The notes below the pieces were generated by a model. The model was not told the origin of the DNA. It saw only the letters and a program-made list of their open reading frames with translations, and did no database searches. A program made the position numbers and the translations under genes. Positions 25,899 through 33,307 of a stretch of DNA of 64,000 bases are shown in pieces. The stretch is from G963677915 sp963677915 (GTDB lineage: Bacteria > Bacillota > Clostridia > Lachnospirales > Vallitaleaceae): contig CAXXGE010000028.1 of NCBI GenBank assembly GCA_963677915.2, positions 62,001-126,000 of the forward strand, read 5' to 3'. The stretch's first letter is position 1. Each line of letters opens with the position of its first letter.

Positions 25899-25966
25899 GT
25901 GCCAGAGGGACGGACCTTTTGGCATGGAGCTACAACAGAGTGCCAAAAGGTCCGTCCCTTTGGCAC
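25899..25966. repeat. Interspersed hairpin repeat, copy 1
   Basis: Two 26-base arms (25899-25924 and 25941-25966) form an inverted repeat with one mismatch around a 16-base spacer. The core is GGGACGGACCTTTTGGCA. The same arms occur at 47070-47206. No T-run follows, and gap has its own terminator just upstream, so it is not needed for termination. It has the look of a mobile palindromic element. Confidence 0.85.
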
Positions 25967-25975
25967 AGTCTTGCG

Positions 25976-26054
25976 TGAACAAATGTGCAATATATAATGT
26001 AAAGTGGACAAATGATTAGAGATGGGGTATTATATTCACATAAACATTTGTGAA
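25976..26054 (+). promoter_or_regulatory. Promoter with paired SorC-type operators, before the beta-propeller gene
   Basis: -35 TGGACA (26005-26010) and -10 TATTAT (26028-26033) have 17-base spacing. A site TGAACAAATGTGCA starts at 25976 and a second, TGGACAAATGATTA, starts at 26005 and contains the -35. The two are 29 bases apart. A third, inverted copy (about 26041-26054, complement TTCACAAATGTTTA) lies between the start of transcription and the ribosome binding site. The same two-site layout with the same 29-base distance precedes the PTS operon at 27175. Confidence 0.7.
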
Positions 26055-26067
26055 AAGGAGAATTACT

Positions 26068-27105
26068 ATGGAAGTGAAGAAACAAATCATCGATGATATT
26101 TTCAAATGCTATTCTGTCAATGCACTGAGCATAAATGGAGAAACGCATTTAGTATTTGCTGCAGAAGGAGATGGATCATGCCATGTATACACTGGTAACG
26201 ATTTCCAAAATAAGAAAGTCCTCTGGGAAGGCGGCGGAGGAACCATGTCTCTGGCAACCATACCTGATATGGAAGGCTGCTTTTTCGCATCGAAAGGATT
26301 CTATTCGATGGTCGACAGCGGAACTAGTGCCGTATATTTCCTGAAGTATTCTAATGGTGAATTCACTGAAAAGAAAATATTCGATATTCCTTACTTGCAT
26401 AGATTCGATGTATTTAATATTGAAGACGCTAGATATATTATTGCCGCTACAATCCATTCAGGGAAGACAGACAAAGAGGACTGGTCCAAGCCGGGCAAGG
26501 TTCTTGTCGGTAAATTGCCAATGGATCTAAATCAGGATTTTGAAGCCGAGTTGTCAGTGCTGGTGGAGAGTCTTACTAAGAACCACGGATTCAACAGAGG
26601 TGTCTGGAATGGAAAAGAGGCAGCCTTCATCGCCTCAGAAGAAGGTGTCATGGCAGTTATGCCACCTCAGAACGGTGATGACTGGTCAACAGAACAGATA
26701 TTCAACCATCCAGTCAGTGATGTAGCTGCTATTGATATTGATGGCGACGGTGAATTGGAATTCGCACTGCTTAGTCCTTTCCACGGAGACCAGATGGATA
26801 TCTTCAAGAAAATAGACGGTAAATACGAAAAAGTCTATTCTTATCCTAAACATATGGATTTTTATCATGCAATATTTGCGGATGAAATCAATGGCGTACC
26901 TTCCTTCGTTCTTGGTGCCAGAAAAGAAGACCAAGAACTGTATGTCATCCAATATGACAAGGAAGCAGATGGTTTCAACGCCATCGTACTTGACAGCGGT
27001 GTAGGGTCAAGCAACGCCAGAGTCATTCATACGAAGAAGGGCGACTTGATCATGTCGGCCAACAGACAGCTGGGACAAGCAGCGATATATTCAATTAAAA
27101 GCTGA
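26068..27105 (+). CDS. Beta-propeller protein of unknown function, co-regulated with the PTS operon
   Basis: The 345-residue soluble protein has no signal peptide and no membrane segment. It shows repeated strand-rich units and one calcium-binding-like loop, DIDGDGELEFAL (near residue 229), typical of FG-GAP/VCBS propeller blades. Conserved-looking His/Arg/Asp residues (LHRFDVF, KNHGFNRG) could form an active site. It resembles the propeller half of aldos-2-ulose dehydratase-like proteins, which act on keto-sugars, but that is a guess. AAAGGAG precedes the ATG by 7 bases. Its promoter has the same paired operators as the following PTS operon, so it likely acts on the same substrate, perhaps as a lyase or isomerase. 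Confidence 0.6.
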   Translation: MEVKKQIIDDIFKCYSVNALSINGETHLVFAAEGDGSCHVYTGNDFQNKKVLWEGGGGTMSLATIPDMEGCFFASKGFYSMVDSGTSAVYFLKYSNGEFTEKKIFDIPYLHRFDVFNIEDARYIIAATIHSGKTDKEDWSKPGKVLVGKLPMDLNQDFEAELSVLVESLTKNHGFNRGVWNGKEAAFIASEEGVMAVMPPQNGDDWSTEQIFNHPVSDVAAIDIDGDGELEFALLSPFHGDQMDIFKKIDGKYEKVYSYPKHMDFYHAIFADEINGVPSFVLGARKEDQELYVIQYDKEADGFNAIVLDSGVGSSNARVIHTKKGDLIMSANRQLGQAAIYSIKS

Positions 27106-27174
27106 ATTAGTGCAAAAAGCACAAAAAGTTATATGATAATTAGTAATTAATAAACAAGGTACACTAAAAAGAAA

Positions 27175-27232
27175 TGAACAAATGTTCATTAATAGATATT
27201 ATATAGACAAATGTTCTCTGGGTTGCTATAAT
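27175..27232 (+). promoter_or_regulatory. Promoter with paired SorC-type operators, before the PTS operon
   Basis: -35 TAGACA (27204-27209) and -10 TATAAT (27227-27232) have 17-base spacing. Sites TGAACAAATGTTCA (27175-27188, a near-perfect palindrome TGAACA-N2-TGTTCA) and TAGACAAATGTTCT (27204-27217, covering the -35 and spacer) are 29 bases apart. The likely ligand of these sites is the SorC-type regulator encoded in the operon at 32325. Confidence 0.75.
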
Positions 27233-27289
27233 CGTATCATCAGAACACAGCCTGGCAATAAAAATATAACTTACCGAAAGGGGTATATC

Positions 27290-28711
27290 ATGGAAACTGT
27301 TCTTAGTTTATTTATGGCATTTATCAACAAATTTTTGGGGCAAGCGCCACTTCTCCTTGGTACTGTCGTTTTCATCGGCTACATGCTTCTTGGAAAAAAA
27401 TGGTATGAATCACTATCAGGGTTCATCAAGACTTTCGTAGGATTCAAGATCCTTCAAGTCGGAACCGGCGGATTGGTTGCAACATTCAAACCGATTATTG
27501 AGAGTCTGACTGCCAGGTACGGCATCACAGCACTGGTCATCGACCCTTACTTCGGACAAACATCTGCTACCGAGTTCCTGGATTCTATTGGCTCACTTGC
27601 ATTCGTTGGCTATGTCATGATGATTGCTTTCGCATTCAACATCTTACTGGTAGCATTCAGAAAAGTCACAAAAATCAGATCGCTATTTATCACAGGCCAT
27701 ATCATGTATCAACAATCAGCGGTTCTTCTATGGGCACTCTACTGGGTAATTGAAGGTGTCGGCGGACAACCGGTTTCCATTCCTCTGATCATCATTACAG
27801 GCCTTCTAATGGGCACTTACTGGTCCGTCATGTCCAACCTGATTATCGAGGCAACTCAAGAAGTTACCGATGGCGCAGGCTTTACTATCGGTCACCAACA
27901 GATGTTCGGTGCTTGGGTAGCCTATAAGCTTGGCGGCAAGCTTGGCAACAAAGAGCATAATGTCGACCATGTCGAAACACCTGGTTTCCTCTCTATACTC
28001 AATGACAACGTTGTTGCGAACGCCTTGATCATGACTGTGTTTGTCGGCACAATCATGGTGATCTTAGGACCGGATACTTTTGGCTACGATTCAAACAAAT
28101 ACTATTTCGGTACATACATCTGGGAAACAACTGCTTACTTTGCGGTTTATATCACAATACTGTTGACTGGCGTACGTATGTTCGTTGCAGAGCTTACAGC
28201 CTCTTTCCAAGGTATTTCAGAAAAAGTGCTTAAAGGTTCTGTGCCTGCAGTTGACTGTGCAGTAACATTCGGTTTCTCACCTCAGGCGCCATCCTATGGT
28301 TTCATTTTCGGTTTCTTCGGCCAATTGCTTGCTATCTTTACCTTAATAGCTATCAAATCACCGGTCTTGATTATTGCAGGATTTATCTGCTTGTTCTTTG
28401 ACAATGGTACCCTGGCAGTATTCGCAAACAAAGCAGGTGGAAGAAGAGCAGCAGCAATCATTCCTTTCATTGCAGGTCTCATCCAGGTATTTGGATCAGC
28501 GCTTGTACTTAACTTCCTGATCGGACCTTCACAGGTCATCGGATGGATGGGTATGATTGACTGGGCTACACTCTTTGCAGGAACAACGATTCTTGCCAAG
28601 TTTGCCGGCATCATTGTACCCGTAGTCCTGATTCCTGCATTGCTCTTAATCCCGCAAATACAATACAAGAAACACAAAGAAACATACTTTACAACGATGC
28701 GTGACAATTAA
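27290..28711 (+). CDS. ulaA: PTS ascorbate-type transporter, IIC component (UlaA/SgaT family)
   Basis: The 473-residue membrane permease has about ten to eleven hydrophobic segments and the SgaT/UlaA family features: an early LLGTVVFIGYMLLGKKWYES segment, GFKILQVGTGGLVATFKPI and the long conserved FGFSPQAPSYGFIFGF loop. It translocates the sugar acid while IIB phosphorylates it. The start at 27290 follows GAAAGGGG. It is the first gene of the operon, with separate IIA and IIB genes downstream as in ula systems. The substrate is probably L-ascorbate or a similar acid, judged from family and from UlaG. Confidence 0.9.
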   Translation: METVLSLFMAFINKFLGQAPLLLGTVVFIGYMLLGKKWYESLSGFIKTFVGFKILQVGTGGLVATFKPIIESLTARYGITALVIDPYFGQTSATEFLDSIGSLAFVGYVMMIAFAFNILLVAFRKVTKIRSLFITGHIMYQQSAVLLWALYWVIEGVGGQPVSIPLIIITGLLMGTYWSVMSNLIIEATQEVTDGAGFTIGHQQMFGAWVAYKLGGKLGNKEHNVDHVETPGFLSILNDNVVANALIMTVFVGTIMVILGPDTFGYDSNKYYFGTYIWETTAYFAVYITILLTGVRMFVAELTASFQGISEKVLKGSVPAVDCAVTFGFSPQAPSYGFIFGFFGQLLAIFTLIAIKSPVLIIAGFICLFFDNGTLAVFANKAGGRRAAAIIPFIAGLIQVFGSALVLNFLIGPSQVIGWMGMIDWATLFAGTTILAKFAGIIVPVVLIPALLLIPQIQYKKHKETYFTTMRDN

Positions 28712-28729
28712 GTCAAACAACTATTATTA

Positions 28730-28754
28730 GGGCCACTTCTATTGGAAGTGGCCC
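28730..28754 (+). promoter_or_regulatory. Intercistronic hairpin between IIC and IIA
   Basis: GGGCCACTTC pairs perfectly with GAAGTGGCCC around a 5-base loop, with no T-run after it. In this position it probably protects the IIC part of the mRNA or marks a processing site rather than terminating transcription. Confidence 0.6.
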
Positions 28755-28836
28755 AGGACTAGACAATGCTGAACATTTGGTCTTGTCAATTGGAAATGCG
28801 CACAGATCTTCTTTTGAAAGGTAATGGTATATTATT

Positions 28837-29280
28837 ATGATAGAAGGATTCGAATTAACAGAAGACTACATACAATTCGTAGATGGTGCTGAGAACTGGG
28901 AAGAAGCAATTAGAGTCTCAGCACAACCCCTTTTGGTAAATGAAAAAATCAAGGATTCATATATCGACGGCATGATCAACTCAGTTAAAGAATTCGGGCC
29001 TTACATTGTCATTGCCCCTAATCTTGCCATGCCCCATGCAAGACCTGAAGCTGGAGCCCTAGAAGTGGGCTATTGCATCACCTTGATGAAAGAACCTGTG
29101 TCGTTTGCCGAAGATGGCTCCAGCGATGCGCAAGTCTTTATCACATTGGCTTGCGTAAGCGATACGACACATCTGGAAATGATGCAGCAAATAGTAATGA
29201 TTCTTTCGGAACAGGAAAAATTTGACGCTCTTTTCAATGCTGAAACCAAACAGGAAATCATTGATATCTTTAAAAACTGA
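28837..29280 (+). CDS. ulaC: PTS IIA component (fructose/mannitol-ascorbate type)
   Basis: The 147-residue cytoplasmic protein receives phosphate from HPr on His67 in APNLAMPHARPE, the active-site motif of the EIIA-Mtl/Fru/Asc group, and passes it to IIB. It lies in the same operon as IIC, after a 125-base spacer with a hairpin. The nearest purine-rich site (GAAAGG, 28816-28821) is 15 bases upstream of the ATG, longer than usual, so translation may be modest. Confidence 0.92.
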   Translation: MIEGFELTEDYIQFVDGAENWEEAIRVSAQPLLVNEKIKDSYIDGMINSVKEFGPYIVIAPNLAMPHARPEAGALEVGYCITLMKEPVSFAEDGSSDAQVFITLACVSDTTHLEMMQQIVMILSEQEKFDALFNAETKQEIIDIFKN

Positions 29281-29326
29281 ACCAATAAAATCAATAGTGA
29301 TATAATTAATATAGGGAAGGAAAATT

Positions 29327-30391
29327 ATGAGTAAAATATCTGAAATCACAAGAGAAAGCTGGATTCTGAGCACATTTCCCGAGTGGGGCACATGGCTCAA
29401 TGAAGAAATAGAAGGAACTGCAGTTGAACCTGGAACCTTTGCCATGTGGTGGCTTGGATGCACAGGCGTCTGGCTAAAAAGTGAGGGCGGCACGAATCTT
29501 TGCATCGATCTTTGGGTCAAGACGGGCAAAAGAAGTCATGGGAATGGTTTGATGACAGACCAGCACCAACACCAAAGGATGATTGGATGCAAAGCGCTTC
29601 AACCAAACCTCAGGAATGTTCCATGTGTGATAGATCCATTCAAAATCAAGGAAATCGACGCGGTGCTTTCGACTCATGACCATGGCGATCATATCGATGA
29701 GAATGTGGCAGCAGCCGTTTGCCAAAACACTGACAACAGCGTTAAGTTCATCGGCCCCAAAGCATGTACAGAACTCTGGGCAAAATGGGGTGTTCCTGAA
29801 GAAAGACTTGTTACACTGAAGCCTGGCGACAGCTATCAGGTCGGAGATATTGAAGTAGTTGCTATGGACTCTTTCGACAGAACTGAACTCGTCACGGCGC
29901 CAAAAGGTACTATCCTTAAAGGTCAAATGCCACGGGAAATGGACGACCTGGCTCTAAACTACTTGTTCAAAACACCAGGCGGCAATTTGTATCACAGTGG
30001 AGACTCCCATTACTCGAACTATTTTGCTAAACACGGTAATGATCATGAAATCGATGTTGCACTCGGATCATTTGGTGAAAATCCACGCGGTATGACAGAC
30101 AAATTGACAGCTGAAGGAATTCTTAGAATGGCGGAATGTCTGAAAACAAAAGTTGTCATCCCGATTCATCATGACATCTGGACCAACTTTACAGCGGACC
30201 CGAAAGAAATCACAACACTTTGGAATATGAAGAAAGACAGATTGAAATACAAATTCAAGCCATTCATTTGGCAAGTCGGTGGCAAATTCACGTGGCCTAA
30301 CGACAAGGACGATATGGAGTACATGTATGACCGCGGCTTTCATGATGCATTTGCGATTGAGCCGGATCTTCCATTCAAATCGCTTCTGTAA
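29327..30391 (+). CDS. ulaG: L-ascorbate-6-phosphate lactonase (UlaG-type metallo-beta-lactamase fold)
   Basis: The 354-residue metal-dependent hydrolase opens the lactone ring of phosphorylated ascorbate to give 3-keto-L-gulonate 6-phosphate. STHDHGDHIDEN (about residue 119) is the HxHxDH metal motif, YHSGDSHYS supplies Asp, and VIPIHHDIW supplies the last His. The N-terminal STFPEWGTWLNEEI is typical of UlaG. GGGAAGGAAAA precedes it. Its presence is the best evidence that the operon handles ascorbate or a related lactone. Confidence 0.93.
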   Translation: MSKISEITRESWILSTFPEWGTWLNEEIEGTAVEPGTFAMWWLGCTGVWLKSEGGTNLCIDLWVKTGKRSHGNGLMTDQHQHQRMIGCKALQPNLRNVPCVIDPFKIKEIDAVLSTHDHGDHIDENVAAAVCQNTDNSVKFIGPKACTELWAKWGVPEERLVTLKPGDSYQVGDIEVVAMDSFDRTELVTAPKGTILKGQMPREMDDLALNYLFKTPGGNLYHSGDSHYSNYFAKHGNDHEIDVALGSFGENPRGMTDKLTAEGILRMAECLKTKVVIPIHHDIWTNFTADPKEITTLWNMKKDRLKYKFKPFIWQVGGKFTWPNDKDDMEYMYDRGFHDAFAIEPDLPFKSLL

Positions 30392-30435
30392 GAAGCCATC
30401 CCCATCAAACTGAAGAATATCAAGGAGGAATAACA

Positions 30436-30714
30436 ATGTTAAAAGTATTAGCAGCATGTGGCAATGGTATGGGATCAAGTCTGATTATCAAAATGAAAAT
30501 CGAAAAGGTTCTGAAAGAAATGGGACTTCAGTGTGAAGTTCATCATGCGAGTGTAGGACAAGGCAAGTCTGATGCAAAAAGCTATGATATTGTCATTGTT
30601 GCCTCGCAATTGGTTAAGGAATTTACGAATGTAGGCAATGCGAAAATCATAGGTCTCAACAACCTTCTTTCTGAAGATGAAATCAGAACCAAAGTTAGTG
30701 AAGCCCTAAAGTAA
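30436..30714 (+). CDS. ulaB: PTS ascorbate-type IIB component
   Basis: The 92-residue protein starts with a phosphate-binding loop, LAACGNGMGSSL, in which Cys8 is the phosphorylated residue. It accepts phosphate from IIA and phosphorylates the sugar acid bound to IIC. It follows ulaG by 44 bases with GGAGG upstream. Confidence 0.94.
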   Translation: MLKVLAACGNGMGSSLIIKMKIEKVLKEMGLQCEVHHASVGQGKSDAKSYDIVIVASQLVKEFTNVGNAKIIGLNNLLSEDEIRTKVSEALK

Positions 30715-30732
30715 TGGGGGGTTCAAAGCAGC

Positions 30733-31605
30733 ATGTTTTATTTTAAAGATAACCCGATGGGAATCTATGAAAAAGCTATCCCCGACAAATACGATTGGGC
30801 GACTAAAATCAAGATAGCAAAAGAAGCAGGTTTCGACTTCATTGAAATGTCGGTAGACGAAAGCGATGCTCGTCTTAACAGGCTTCACTGGAGCAAGGAA
30901 AAAAGGGAATACATCAAGCGGCTTTTGGACGACTATGATATGTACATCAATTCCATCTGTCTGAGTGCACATAGAAAAGCGCCTTTTGGAAGCGAGGACG
31001 CGGACAAGAGAAGCTGGGCATATGATATCATGGACAGAGCTATTGTTTTGGCCAAGGACCTTGGTGTCAGAAACATCCAATTGGCGGGTTATGATGTCTA
31101 CTATGAACCTGCGTCGGAAGAGACGAAAAAAAGGTTTGTTGAAGGTCTCAAGTACGCCGTTAAAAAGGCTTCAAGTGCGAATGTCATGCTATCTATCGAA
31201 ATTATGGATACTGAATTCATCGGTACGATAACAAGATGCATGGAATATATCGAGGAAGTACATTCCCCCTGGCTCAAGATTTATCCCGATTTCGGGAATC
31301 TGAGCCAGTGGACTGATGTACCTGAAAAAGAACTCGAGCTTGGAATCGACCATATCGTAGGGATACACCTAAAGGACACTAAACCCGGCATCTTCAAATG
31401 CGTTCCTTTCGGGGAAGGTACTGTCGAGTTCGAAAAACTATTCAAAAAATTGGATGAGCTGGAATTCCAGGGACCTTTTCTTGTTGAAATGTGGGCGGAC
31501 AATGGCAAGGATGCCACAATTGCAGAAAGCGTCGAAGAGATACGTGCAGCGAAAAGATGGCTTGAACGAAAGGCAGGAAACAGATTCAATGAAGAAATCA
31601 ACTAA
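30733..31605 (+). CDS. ulaE: L-ribulose/L-xylulose-5-phosphate 3-epimerase (UlaE-like)
   Basis: The 290-residue TIM-barrel enzyme is of the xylose-isomerase-like fold. It converts L-xylulose 5-phosphate to L-ribulose 5-phosphate. SICLSAHRKAPFG, NIQLAGYDVYYE, SIEIMDTEF (catalytic Glu), YPDFGNLSQW and VGIHLKDTKPG with FGEGTVEF are the metal- and phosphate-binding segments of UlaE/SgbU. An in-frame ATG at 30757 is an alternative start that better fits the family N-terminus (GIYEKAIP). Confidence 0.92.
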   Translation: MFYFKDNPMGIYEKAIPDKYDWATKIKIAKEAGFDFIEMSVDESDARLNRLHWSKEKREYIKRLLDDYDMYINSICLSAHRKAPFGSEDADKRSWAYDIMDRAIVLAKDLGVRNIQLAGYDVYYEPASEETKKRFVEGLKYAVKKASSANVMLSIEIMDTEFIGTITRCMEYIEEVHSPWLKIYPDFGNLSQWTDVPEKELELGIDHIVGIHLKDTKPGIFKCVPFGEGTVEFEKLFKKLDELEFQGPFLVEMWADNGKDATIAESVEEIRAAKRWLERKAGNRFNEEIN

Positions 31606-31606
31606 T

Positions 31607-32299
31607 ATGAAAGAACTCAAGAAGGCAGTCTTCGAAGCGAACCTGGAACTGGTCAAACAAGGTCTTGTCATCTATACTTGGGGTAATGTAAGTGCCATAG
31701 ACAGAGAAGCTGGTGTTGTAGTCATCAAGCCAAGCGGTGTAGACTATGATACAATGAAGGCGGAAGACATGGTCGTTGTCGATCTTGACGGGAACGTTCT
31801 TGAAGGCGAGATGAGGCCTTCGTCCGATCTTCCTACCCATTTGGTGATGTATAGTGAATATGAAGATGTTACAAGCGTCGTGCATACACATTCCAAATGG
31901 GCAACTTCCTGGGCGCAGTCAGGCTGTCCGATTCCCTGCTATGGTACAACCCATGCCGATTATTTCTATGGCGAAATACCATGTACCAGAGCGCTTACAG
32001 AAAAGGAAATTTCTGAAGAGTACGAGGTAAATACAGGGCGGGTGATAGTAGAGACCCTGAACAATAAAAGTATTAAACCGCTGGAAATACCAGGGATCAT
32101 CATCTTCAAGCACGGACCTTTTTCCTGGGGGAAATCGCCTGAAGATGCGGTACATAATGCCAAAGTAATGGAAGAAGTTGGCAATATGGCGTTTCTAACC
32201 AGGGTGATCAATCCTGATATCATGCCTGTAGAAAAAGCTTTGCTGGACAAACATTATCTCAGAAAGCATGGCGCCAACGCCTATTACGGACAAAAATAA
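31607..32299 (+). CDS. ulaF: L-ribulose-5-phosphate 4-epimerase (AraD/UlaF-like)
   Basis: The 230-residue class II aldolase-fold zinc enzyme converts L-ribulose 5-phosphate to D-xylulose 5-phosphate, feeding the pentose phosphate pathway. YTWGNVSAIDR, IKPSGVDYD, VVHTHSKWATSWAQ (zinc histidines), YGTTHADYFYG and IFKHGPFSWGKSP match AraD. The family-length start is ATG 31607, directly after the ulaE stop; ATG 31589, overlapping ulaE, has the better upstream AGGAAACAG and would add six residues. Confidence 0.94.
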   Translation: MKELKKAVFEANLELVKQGLVIYTWGNVSAIDREAGVVVIKPSGVDYDTMKAEDMVVVDLDGNVLEGEMRPSSDLPTHLVMYSEYEDVTSVVHTHSKWATSWAQSGCPIPCYGTTHADYFYGEIPCTRALTEKEISEEYEVNTGRVIVETLNNKSIKPLEIPGIIIFKHGPFSWGKSPEDAVHNAKVMEEVGNMAFLTRVINPDIMPVEKALLDKHYLRKHGANAYYGQK

Positions 32300-32324
32300 A
32301 AATAACTGATAGAGGTGAATGACT

Positions 32325-33307
32325 ATGGATATTGATGAACATCAACTTATGATTGACGCTTCGGTACTTTATTATCTTGAAGGAAAGACACAGAGTGAAA
32401 TTGCAAAAGCACTCTATCTTTCGCGTCCGAAAGTATCCCGTTTGCTAAAGAAGGCAAGAGACCTTCAAATTGTTGACATCACGATCAATTACGACAACGA
32501 GAGCTTGGAGCAGCTTCAAGGTGAAATCAGGCGCATGTTCAACTTATCCAGAGTCGTCATTGTTAAAACGTTGAGCGATAAACAAGAAACCATGCGTGAA
32601 GCAGGGAAAGCGGCAGCCAATGAATTAGCCATGATGCTACACGATGACATGACACTGGGTATTTCCTGGGGCAAGCATGTACGGATGTGTGCTTCATATC
32701 TCAAACCCCATGATTATACCAACATGAGGGTTGTCGAACTGTTTGGTGCCATAAGCTACGATTTGGATCAGGTCGATATGCTCAGCATCGGCCGGATTAT
32801 ATCAAGCAAACTCGGGGGCAAGATGTATCCATTGCCATCCCCAATCTATATCCACGATGCAAGTGCCAGAAAGGCATTGGTTGAAACACCGGTCATCAAG
32901 CGAACGCTGAATATGATAGAGGAGTGCGATTTGATAGTCACCGGTATCGGTACGATTGATTGCAGATACAAAAACAATGCAGACTATATGGGACAATTAC
33001 GTTGAAGAAAATACGAAGGAACAAGGTCATCAACAATGGCGGGATTGGATTCCTTTTAGCGCATTTCTTCAATAAAGCTGGTAAGTTCCTTGATATTGAA
33101 GCCAACAGATGCGTTGTCGGCATTAATACTGAAACAATCAATAAAAAGAAGATTTTCGCAGTTGCATCCGGCAAGCATAAGGCGAAGGCTATTTATGCGG
33201 CACTGAGAGGCGGGTTGCTTCATACATTAGTTTCGGACGAGGAAACGTTGAAACTGGTACTCGAATACGGAAAACGAGCGAATGAAACTAGGAGGGTTGC
33301 AAATTGA
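32325..33307 (+). pseudogene. SorC-family regulator interrupted by two single-base insertions
   Basis: From ATG 32325 (GAGGTG 7 bases upstream) the frame encodes an N-terminal HTH (QSEIAKALYLSRPKVSRLLKKA) and a SorC sugar-binding domain. It stops at 33005 after TGIGTIDCRYKNNADYMGQLR. The expected continuation (WDNYVEENTKEQ) lies in a second frame and the rest (VINNGGIGFLLAHFF ... KAKAIYAALRGGLLHTLVSDEE) in a third. Removing one base near 32982 and one near 33025 restores a normal SorC protein of about 327 residues. It would be the regulator of the paired TGAACAAATGTTCA sites. Either the gene is newly inactivated, leaving a truncated 226-residue protein with its DNA-binding domain, or these are assembly errors. 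Its end overlaps the TTG start of the EI gene. Confidence 0.8.

Noticed and set aside
25899..25966. Reading the palindromic repeat as the gap terminator
   Set aside because: A canonical terminator with eight T lies just before it at 25853-25888, and the repeat is not followed by a T-run.
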